Positions 33,931 through 40,760 of a stretch of 64,000 bases of DNA are shown here, piece by piece. Both the position numbers and the translations under genes were made by a program. This DNA comes from Jannaschia faecimaris (GTDB lineage Bacteria; Pseudomonadota; Alphaproteobacteria; Rhodobacterales; Rhodobacteraceae): assembly GCF_900107415.1 (NCBI RefSeq), contig NZ_FNPX01000002.1, positions 124,001-188,000 on the forward strand, in the 5' to 3' direction. The notes below the pieces were generated by a model that was given only the letters and a program-made list of their open reading frames with translations, did not search any database and was not told the DNA's origin. Positions within the stretch are counted from its first letter, which is position 1. Each line of letters begins with the position of its first letter.

Positions 33931-36900
33931 ATGCATCTGCTCGCCGCCCAGCCCGGTGCCATCGACGACGGCGAACCCGTCGATCTGGGCCAGACCCCGG
34001 CGGACCTCGTGGTCATCACCGCCGCCGATACGGAACTTGCGGCCTTGTCGCAGGCGCGCGGTACGATGGGCACCCCCCCGACCCTGCGGCTGGCCAGCCT
34101 GATGCACCTGCGTCACCCGATGTCGGTCGATCTGCACCTTGATGCCTGCGCCACGAAATCGAAACTCGTCGTCGCGCGCATCCTAGGAGGGCGCGGCTAC
34201 TGGACCTATGGGCTGGAACAATACGCCGCCCGCCTGCACGAAGCCGGCGTGCCCTTTGCCGCCCTGCCCGGCGACGACAAGCCGGACGCCGAACTGCGCG
34301 AACTCTCGACCGTGCCGGATGCCGACTACGACGCGCTTTGGTCCTGCCTCGTCGAAGGCGGGCCGCAGAACGCAACCACATTCATGGCGCATGCCCGCGC
34401 GATGATTGATGGCACCGACCGCCCGGCCCCCGCCCGCCCCCTGCTGCGTGCGGGGCTCTACTGGCCCGGTCAAACTGAAACGACACTGACCGATATGCGG
34501 CACGAGTGGACCGACGGGGCTCCCACCGTTCCCGTCATCTTCTATCGCGCGCTGTTGCAAGGGGCCGGGCTCAACCCGGTGAACCGCATGGTCAAGGCGC
34601 TGCTACGCAAGGGTCTTAACCCGATGCCCGTCTTCGTCGCCTCGCTCAAGGATCCGGTCAGTCAGGCCACGCTGGAAAGCCTGTTTACCGATGCCCCGCC
34701 AGAAGCGATCGTGAACCTCACTTCCTTCGCGGTCGGCGACCCTCCGGCAAACCCGCTTGCCGCGTCCTTCGCCAATGGGGCCCCGGTGTTCCAGGCCGTG
34801 CTGTCGGGCGGCACCGAACAGGCGTGGGACGAGGGGCTGACCGGGCTGTCGGCGCGCGACATCGCGATGAACGTCTCGCTGCCCGAACTCGACGGCCGTG
34901 TCCTGACCCGCGCCGTGGGCTTCAAGGGCGAGGCTTTTTTCGACGATGCCACAGAATGCCCCATCGCCACATGGAAGGCGGCAGGCGACCGCATCGCCTT
35001 TGTCGCCGACCTGATGGCCAATTGGTGCGCCCTGCGCCGTGCGCCCGAATCCGCGCGTCGCGTCGCAATCGTCCTCGCCAATTACCCCAATCGCGACGGG
35101 CGGCTGGCCAACGGCGTGGGTCTCGATACCCCCGCCGCAACCGTCCACGTGCTAAGCCTGTTGCAGGACGCGGGTTATGATACGACGCCTCCCGCAGACA
35201 GCGCGGCCCTCATGGCGCAGATGATGGCGGGGCCGACGAACTGGCTGACCGACCGGGCAGACCGCAAGGGTGGCGAACGCCTCTCGCTTGCCGACTACAC
35301 CGCCTTCTACGCGACCCTCCCGCTCAAGGCCCGACAGCAGATCGAAGACCGCTGGGGCCAGCCCACGGATGACCCGTTCTTCTCTGCTTCCCAAATACTC
35401 GATTCCTCCGCCGGGAACGGCGGTGCCTTTGCTCTTTCGATCCATCGCTTCGGCAATGTCGTCGTCGCGCTGCAACCGGCGCGCGGCTACAACGTCGATC
35501 CGACCGACAGCTACCATTCCCCGGACCTCGTGCCGCCGCACAATTACCTGGCCTTCTACGCTTGGCTGCGCGGCTGGGGCGCAAATGCGGTCGTCCACAT
35601 GGGCAAGCACGGCAACCTGGAATGGCTGCCGGGCCGCGCCGTGGCCCTGGGTGACACCGACTGGCCCGAAATCGCGCTTGGCCCGCTGCCGCATCTCTAC
35701 CCGTTCATCGTCAACGATCCGGGCGAGGGCACGCAGGCCAAGCGTCGGGCGCAGGCCGTCATCATCGACCATCTGACCCCGCCCCTGACGCGCGCCGAAT
35801 CCTATGGCCCCATGCGCGACCTGGAGGCGCTGGTCGATGAATACTACGAGGCCGCCGGCGTCGACCCGCGCCGCATCGACCTGCTGCGACAGGAGATCCT
35901 GTCGCTCGCCTCGGTCACCGGCCTCGACATCGACGCGGGCTTTTCTGGCGATGAAAGCGACCTGGCCAAGCTCGACGCCTACCTCTGCGACCTGAAGGAG
36001 GCGCAGATCCGCGACGGTCTGCATATCTTCGGCCAATCGCCCGCTGGCGAGTTGGAGCGGAACCTGCTGATCGCCCTGACCCGCCTGCCGCGCGGCGATG
36101 CCCCCGGTCAAGCCTCCCTGATCCGGGCCCTGGCGATGGATTGCGGTGTCGACATCGACCCGCTTGATTGCGACATGGCGGCACCCTACTCCGGGCCACG
36201 CCACAAGTTCCTGAACGCCGTCAGCGCCGATCCATGGCGCAGCAACGGCGACACGGTCGAGCGGTTGGAGGCGCTGGCCGTCCTTGCCGTCCAATGGGCC
36301 GAGACTCCCGCACACATGAACCACACCGCCCCCGTGCTGAAGGCGGTCCACGCAGAAATCCTGCCCAGTCTGCGCGCCTGCGGCCCAGCAGAGGGAAAGG
36401 GCCTCCTCACCGGCCTCGCGGGCCGCTTCGTCGCCCCTGCGCCCTCCGGCGCGCCGACGCGGGGCCGGCCCGATGTCTTGCCAACCGGGCGCAACTTCTA
36501 CTCCATCGACAGCCGCGCCGTCCCCACGCCCACCGCCTGGAAACTCGGCTGGAAGAGCGCGTCGCTCCTGATCGACCGGCACCTTCAGGACCATGGCGAC
36601 TGGCCCCGCACGATGCTGGTCACCGCCTGGGGCACCGCCAACATGCGAACCGGCGGCGACGATATCGCCCAAGCGCTGGCGCTGATGGGCGTGAAACCAC
36701 GATGGGATGCAGCCAACCGCCGTGTTGTGGGGTTCGAGATCATTCCCTCCACCGCGTTGGGCCGCCCCCGCGTGGACGTGACCCTGCGCGTCTCCGGGTT
36801 TTTCCGCGACGCCTTTCCGCAGCAGATGGCGTTGGTCGACGCGGCAGCCCGTGCCGTTCAGGCGCTGGACGAGACGACGGCGGAAAATCCCGCAGCGGAC

Positions 36901-37617
36901 CGTTTCCGCGCCGGTGAAAACCCCTCCCGCGTCTATGGCTCCAAGCCGGGTGCCTATGGCGCAGGACTGCAAGCAATGATCGACGAGAAGCTCTGGGCCG
37001 ACACCGCCGATCTGGGGCGCGCCTATGTGGAATGGGGTGGGTATGCCTACGGTGCTGGCGAAGGCACCGCTGACCACGACGGGTTGCGCCAGCGTCTGGG
37101 TCAAGTGGATGCCATTGTCCAGAACCAGGACAACCGCGAACATGACCTGCTCGACTCGGATGACTACTACCAATTCGAAGGCGGGGCCGCCGCCGCAGTC
37201 GAGATGCTTCAGGGTGCCAAGCGCCCCGTGTATCACAACGACCACTCCCGCCCCGAACGCCCCGTCATTCGCACGCTGGAGGACGAGATCGGCCGCGTGG
37301 TCCGGTCGCGCGTTGTGAACCCCAAATGGATCGAAGGCGTCAAACGCCACGGCTACAAAGGGGCGTTCGAAATCGCCGCCACGGTCGACTACCTGTTTGC
37401 CTTCGCCGCCACGACCGGTGCCGTCCGCGACCACCATTTCGACCTCGTGGCGCAGGCCGTGCTGGAGGATGAAGATACGCGGGAATTCATCGCCGAGGCC
37501 AACGCCCCGGCCCTCGCCGATATCGCGGACCGGTTGCAGGAAGCCATCGACCGCGGCCTTTGGACACCACGGTCCAATTCCATGCGCGGGTTGGTGGAGC
37601 GGCTCAGACGGCCCTAG
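33931..37617 (+). CDS. cobN: Aerobic cobaltochelatase subunit CobN
   Basis: Large catalytic subunit (1228 residues) that inserts Co2+ into hydrogenobyrinic a,c-diamide with CobS and CobT and ATP. Typical BchH/CobN segments: LGGRGYWTYGLEQYA near residue 85, QPARGYNVDPTDSYHSPDLV, HMGKHGNLEWLPGRAVAL, NDPGEGTQAKRRAQAVIIDH and a C-terminal NPKWIEGVKRHGYKGAFE. GGAGA precedes ATG 33931. Between D481-P-F-F484 and GAFALSIHRFGNV lie about 13 residues (SASQILDSSAGNG) coded by a copy of the palindromic repeat, an apparent in-frame insertion. Other cob genes flank it at a distance. Confidence 0.96.
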   Translation: MHLLAAQPGAIDDGEPVDLGQTPADLVVITAADTELAALSQARGTMGTPPTLRLASLMHLRHPMSVDLHLDACATKSKLVVARILGGRGYWTYGLEQYAARLHEAGVPFAALPGDDKPDAELRELSTVPDADYDALWSCLVEGGPQNATTFMAHARAMIDGTDRPAPARPLLRAGLYWPGQTETTLTDMRHEWTDGAPTVPVIFYRALLQGAGLNPVNRMVKALLRKGLNPMPVFVASLKDPVSQATLESLFTDAPPEAIVNLTSFAVGDPPANPLAASFANGAPVFQAVLSGGTEQAWDEGLTGLSARDIAMNVSLPELDGRVLTRAVGFKGEAFFDDATECPIATWKAAGDRIAFVADLMANWCALRRAPESARRVAIVLANYPNRDGRLANGVGLDTPAATVHVLSLLQDAGYDTTPPADSAALMAQMMAGPTNWLTDRADRKGGERLSLADYTAFYATLPLKARQQIEDRWGQPTDDPFFSASQILDSSAGNGGAFALSIHRFGNVVVALQPARGYNVDPTDSYHSPDLVPPHNYLAFYAWLRGWGANAVVHMGKHGNLEWLPGRAVALGDTDWPEIALGPLPHLYPFIVNDPGEGTQAKRRAQAVIIDHLTPPLTRAESYGPMRDLEALVDEYYEAAGVDPRRIDLLRQEILSLASVTGLDIDAGFSGDESDLAKLDAYLCDLKEAQIRDGLHIFGQSPAGELERNLLIALTRLPRGDAPGQASLIRALAMDCGVDIDPLDCDMAAPYSGPRHKFLNAVSADPWRSNGDTVERLEALAVLAVQWAETPAHMNHTAPVLKAVHAEILPSLRACGPAEGKGLLTGLAGRFVAPAPSGAPTRGRPDVLPTGRNFYSIDSRAVPTPTAWKLGWKSASLLIDRHLQDHGDWPRTMLVTAWGTANMRTGGDDIAQALALMGVKPRWDAANRRVVGFEIIPSTALGRPRVDVTLRVSGFFRDAFPQQMALVDAAARAVQALDETTAENPAADRFRAGENPSRVYGSKPGAYGAGLQAMIDEKLWADTADLGRAYVEWGGYAYGAGEGTADHDGLRQRLGQVDAIVQNQDNREHDLLDSDDYYQFEGGAAAAVEMLQGAKRPVYHNDHSRPERPVIRTLEDEIGRVVRSRVVNPKWIEGVKRHGYKGAFEIAATVDYLFAFAATTGAVRDHHFDLVAQAVLEDEDTREFIAEANAPALADIADRLQEAIDRGLWTPRSNSMRGLVERLRRP
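35379..35423. repeat. Palindromic repeat element, copy C, inside cobN
   Basis: The core TTCTCTGCTTCCC-AAATACTC (35380-35400) matches copy A nearly exactly, and is followed by the perfect palindrome CCGCCG-GGAA-CGGCGG (35408-35423). The reading frame of cobN passes through it and codes for residues of about 484-498. Confidence 0.6.
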
Positions 37618-37632
37618 GACCGCATCCCGCCA

Positions 37633-37809
37633 TCACTTCTTGTCGCGCGCGGCTTTCTCTTCCTTGGTCAGCTTCGCGTTCCAGGCGTTGTTGCTCAGGC
37701 CCAGCTCGGGCTTGGGAGGCTTCGTCTTGCCCTTCTTGACCTCGCCGCCCTTCTTCAGGAACGCTTGGATCAGATCGTCGTCGGTCGTCTTCTTGGGTAC
37801 CTGTTTCAT
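37633..37809 (-). CDS. Small lysine-rich conserved protein
   Basis: 58 residues starting MKQVPKKTTDDDLIQAFLKK and ending KLTKEEKAARDKK. About 30% of residues are lysine, with a Pro-rich centre (KTKPPKPELGLSNNAWN). No membrane or signal segment. The start at 37809 has GGTGAGCC upstream, a weak ribosome site. It is convergent with cobN, 15 bases apart. I recall similar short basic proteins in Rhodobacteraceae but no function; nucleic-acid binding would be a guess. Confidence 0.65.
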   Translation of the reverse strand: MKQVPKKTTDDDLIQAFLKKGGEVKKGKTKPPKPELGLSNNAWNAKLTKEEKAARDKK

Positions 37810-37906
37810 GGCTCACCCCTACCCGTTTTCCATTGGTCCTGTCACCCGGGTTGTTGCCCTTATCCAGCGATCAATCCCGGGCCTCCGAGAGCACAGAATC
37901 ATGTGC

Positions 37907-37934
37907 TTGACGTCTAAATTTTTCAATTTAAACC
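37907..37934 (+). promoter_or_regulatory. Candidate promoter in an A/T-rich patch
   Basis: TTGACG (37907-37912), 16 bases, then TAAACC (37929-37934), inside the most A/T-rich stretch of this region. It lies 40 bases upstream of the ORF at 37975. The -35 is good, the -10 poor. Confidence 0.35.
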
Positions 37935-37974
37935 GACTTCTGACCGCGCAACCGCGGATCAATCAAGAGAGATC

Positions 37975-38406
37975 ATGACCGAAGAAGAAAAGCAGACCCT
38001 GACCGAGATGCATCCGCTCATCAACGCGCTCTTCGACGTCTCGGTCGAGTTTGTCACGAAGTCCGGAGGTTTCCTGCCCCATGGCGCGACGCTCGGCGCA
38101 GAAGGAGACGTCAAACTCGTGGGCGGGATGCCCGCAAACGACATGACCACTTCGGAAGAGGTTTTGCCGCTTCTGCACGAGGGTCTCCGGCAATCCACGG
38201 CCGTCGCCGCCACCCGCGCCGTTGCCGTCAGCGAGAGCGTCTTCATCGGCGCGAACCAAGAGCCTGCGATCAAGGTTCTGGCCGAACATCGGACGGGGTT
38301 GACGCTGGCCCTTTATATGCCCTGGAAGAAAAGACTGCTGCGCGCACCGGCCTTTGGCGAAATCCAGATGGTTCGCGCAGAACCGGAGGTCGGACACTGG
38401 GCCTGA
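37975..38406 (+). CDS. Uncharacterised soluble protein
   Basis: 143 residues, ATG at 37975 behind AAGAGAG. No signal peptide or membrane helix. Recognisable features are an N-terminal helix (EEEKQTLTEMHPLINALFDV), FVTKSGGFLPHGATLGAEGDVKL split as strands, and a C-terminal LTLALYMPWKKRLLRAP. The pattern 'FLPHGATLGAEGDV...' resembles short unassigned bacterial proteins that I cannot name. It sits alone between cobN and a divergent small lipoprotein unit. Its function is unknown. Confidence 0.7.
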   Translation: MTEEEKQTLTEMHPLINALFDVSVEFVTKSGGFLPHGATLGAEGDVKLVGGMPANDMTTSEEVLPLLHEGLRQSTAVAATRAVAVSESVFIGANQEPAIKVLAEHRTGLTLALYMPWKKRLLRAPAFGEIQMVRAEPEVGHWA

Positions 38407-38430
38407 CGCGGCCCCTTCACTTCATGCCCT

Positions 38431-38733
38431 TCACTTCACGCGGCAATCCAAAGACATGTTCACCAGCGCGATGTCGCCCAATGCAGTGCCGGGTTTTACG
38501 GCACAGCCGGTCACCTCCTCGGTGGCCTGCATCGCGGCCAGCATCACCTCCGCCAATTCGGGACGCCATGTCGGATTGGTGCGTGTCGCCTGTGCGGTTT
38601 CAAGGTTATAATTCACCCGGAAGTCATGCCCGCCCGCACTGGCGGTGCCGCTGCGGTCAAGACCGTCGAGCGGGTGCGCCATGTTGCAGGCCGTCAACGA
38701 GATCGGGACGAGAAGCAGGAATCGGATATCCAT
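38431..38733 (-). CDS. Small lipoprotein of unknown function
   Basis: 100 residues. The N-terminus MDIRFLLLVPISLTACN is a short signal followed by the lipobox LTAC with Cys16. The mature part has two further cysteines (TGCAVKPG and SLDCRVK) that could form a disulfide. It overlaps no neighbour, is convergent with the ORF at 37975 and divergent from cobO. I do not recognise a family. Confidence 0.7.
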   Translation of the reverse strand: MDIRFLLLVPISLTACNMAHPLDGLDRSGTASAGGHDFRVNYNLETAQATRTNPTWRPELAEVMLAAMQATEEVTGCAVKPGTALGDIALVNMSLDCRVK

Positions 38734-38789
38734 TGCCCGATTATGGCCTTCGCATTAGTTAACATACACTTAATAGACGTGCCCCTGTT

Positions 38790-38820
38790 ACGTCGGACGC
38801 ATATCCGACGTGGGTCCGAC
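38790..38820. promoter_or_regulatory. Inverted TCCGAC repeats between lipoprotein gene and cobO
   Basis: ACGTCGGA (38790-38797), CGCATA, TCCGACGT (38804-38811) is a perfect 8-bp dyad; a third TCCGAC half-site follows at 38815-38820. The spacing (14 bases centre to centre) suits a dimeric regulator. It lies 57 bases from the lipoprotein start and 96 bases before the cobO start. Confidence 0.45.
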
Positions 38821-38916
38821 GCGGATCACCCCCCGAATTCCGCTCGCCCCGCCCCGCCTTGACGCGGGCCCGGTTTCCCAAGATGGTCCAGCCGAGTTGC
38901 CCCCGGAGACGCCCGC

Positions 38917-39540
38917 ATGACCAATCCAGCTACCCCTGACGACACCGACCGCCACAACTCCAAGATGGCCAAGAAGAAGGCCGCCCGCGACAAGATCATG
39001 GCGACCAAGACCGAGGAAAAGGGCCTGGTGATCGTCCACACGGGCAAGGGCAAGGGCAAGTCGTCCTCGGCTTTCGGCATGATCTTCCGCTGCATCGCAC
39101 ACGACATGCCCTGCGCCGTCGTACAGTTCATCAAGGGCGGTATGGGCACCGGAGAGCGCGACCTGATCGTCAACAACTTCAGTGACCTGTGCGAATTTCA
39201 TACGATGGGCGAAGGCTTCACCTGGGAGACGCAGGACAAGTCGCGCGACATCGAAATGGCGCAGGCCGCCTGGGCCAAGGCCAAGGAGCTGATCCGCGAC
39301 CCGGCGAACCGCATGGTCCTGCTGGACGAGATCAACATCGCACTGCGCTATGATTATCTGGACGTGGCCGAAGTGATTTCGTTTCTGCGCGAGGAAAAGC
39401 CGCCGATGACCCACGTCGTTTTGACGGGACGAAATGCCAAGGATGAACTTATCGAACTGGCGGACCTGGCGACCGAGATGGAGCTGCTCAAGCATCCGTT
39501 CCGTTCAGGCGTCAAGGCGCAGGCCGGCGTGGAATTTTAA
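38917..39540 (+). CDS. cobO: Cob(I)yrinic acid a,c-diamide adenosyltransferase CobO
   Basis: 207-residue CobA/CobO-type enzyme that transfers the adenosyl group of ATP to the reduced corrinoid. The P-loop is GKGKGKSSSAFG near residue 44, with VVQFIKGGMGTGER and VLLDEINIALRYDYLDV as further family motifs. The Lys/Arg-rich N-terminus (NSKMAKKKAARDKI) is the usual extension that covers the bound substrate. Start at ATG 38917 with CGGAG upstream. It is separated from cobN by 1.3 kb of unrelated small genes. Confidence 0.96.
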   Translation: MTNPATPDDTDRHNSKMAKKKAARDKIMATKTEEKGLVIVHTGKGKGKSSSAFGMIFRCIAHDMPCAVVQFIKGGMGTGERDLIVNNFSDLCEFHTMGEGFTWETQDKSRDIEMAQAAWAKAKELIRDPANRMVLLDEINIALRYDYLDVAEVISFLREEKPPMTHVVLTGRNAKDELIELADLATEMELLKHPFRSGVKAQAGVEF

Positions 39541-39616
39541 TTTTTGCCAATGGGTAAAGCAGCTCCGAACCGCGCGTTACAATGGCAATAGCGTCGGAAA
39601 TCTTCTGACCGAGGTT

Positions 39617-40597
39617 CTAAGCAGGCGGCACCGACGGCGTGCCGCCGATTGCACCGGCAATCCGCATTCGGGCGTCAGGTACGACCTGCTCCAATTGCGG
39701 CAGATCATTCACGCAAAGAAACTTGATCTGCGTATCGGCGATACCCTGCAACAGGAGGGCCGTGATCTGCGGATCCTGATCGAGACCCTGCCCGCTGCGA
39801 ATGTGGAGGTGGTCGCCATGTGGGTGCATCACCGCGCCCTGCCGGTTTATGCACGCGTGATTATGTAGCCCCATTGGCAGGAACTGTCGGATATCGCGAA
39901 AGCGGTGACCGATATTTTCTGCGAAGGCCTGCGGGTAATGCGCGAACAGATCGGCCATCACGGACCTGCGCATCGGATGAACGACATGCGCCGCCGCAAA
40001 AATCCGGCAAGGATCGACCCCGAGCATCTGCGCGGCGTTCATTTGCATAAAGCGGTTGAAAAGTGCCGGGTCACTGCGCGCGACGGCATCGCCGGTCAAA
40101 TGGCTATTGTCGACCCACTTGCCGCGAAGAACGGGCTTGTTCCCGCGAAAAACATCTTCGGGCGACAGTGGCGCAGTCAGGAAGACGTCATCGTTAAAAT
40201 ATAGAAAATATTCGCTCAGACCCTCGATCCGCCAAATCAGGCTCTCGATGGCGAGGGAGTTAAAGGTCGGTAACGCGGCCTCGAACCCTTTGAATATCTC
40301 GCGGTGATCCACGACCCGGATCCTCGCGCGCAGATCGCGTGACAGGCGTGACAGATCAGGGCCACGACCGTCGGCGACGATCCAGATCGTGCGGATCCAG
40401 GGGGCGTTGTTCTCGATCGATTGCAGGCAGTAGAAAATCTCGTCGCTATCGGCCCAGCGATGCGGATTGACTGCATTCTCGTGCAAGGGGGCGATCGCCG
40501 CAGACACATATTGCGCCCGTTTCATCAGATGTTCGGGTGCCTTGCCATCGACCCAAGTGATCACGGCGTCGATTGCCCGGGCGTCATCGGTACACAT
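39617..40597 (-). CDS. Stealth family phosphotransferase (capsular polysaccharide)
   Basis: 326 residues when started at ATG 40597 (TTG 40606 also in frame). Stealth proteins transfer sugar-phosphate units in exopolysaccharide synthesis. The conserved regions appear in order: CR1 IDAVITWVDGKAP; CR2 SDEIFYCLQSIENNAPWIRT, IWIVADG and YFLYFNDDVFL; CR3 around AAAHVVHPMRRSV; and a CR4-like HNHACINRQG. No other polysaccharide gene is nearby and base composition dips at 40150-40260, so lateral acquisition is likely. The C-terminal 60 residues are less conserved. Confidence 0.88.
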   Translation of the reverse strand: MCTDDARAIDAVITWVDGKAPEHLMKRAQYVSAAIAPLHENAVNPHRWADSDEIFYCLQSIENNAPWIRTIWIVADGRGPDLSRLSRDLRARIRVVDHREIFKGFEAALPTFNSLAIESLIWRIEGLSEYFLYFNDDVFLTAPLSPEDVFRGNKPVLRGKWVDNSHLTGDAVARSDPALFNRFMQMNAAQMLGVDPCRIFAAAHVVHPMRRSVMADLFAHYPQAFAENIGHRFRDIRQFLPMGLHNHACINRQGAVMHPHGDHLHIRSGQGLDQDPQITALLLQGIADTQIKFLCVNDLPQLEQVVPDARMRIAGAIGGTPSVPPA

Positions 40598-40724
40598 GAG
40601 TGTCAATCATCCGGTTGATAATTGGATAAGGAAGACCGAACTTACGTCAGCGCTGCGATGTTTGACAGGCCATGCGTCAGTTTGCCCGCCCCCTGAAATG
40701 GGCGGCAGACTGGACGGCACCCGA

Positions 40725-40759
40725 AGGCAAGGCGCGACGTCCAAGCCGCGCCCTTGCCT
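40725..40759 (-). terminator. Imperfect GC hairpin directly after ileS
   Basis: AGGCAAGGCGCG pairs with CGCGCC(C)TTGCCT with one bulged C over a 10-base loop, beginning two bases after the ileS stop. Only TT follows on the minus strand, so termination may be weak or factor-assisted. Confidence 0.4.
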
Positions 40760-40760
40760 G

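Noticed and set aside
35152-37437. 761-codon minus-strand frame opposite cobN
   Set aside because: Antisense to a full-length CobN with intact motifs; composition typical of a shadow frame.
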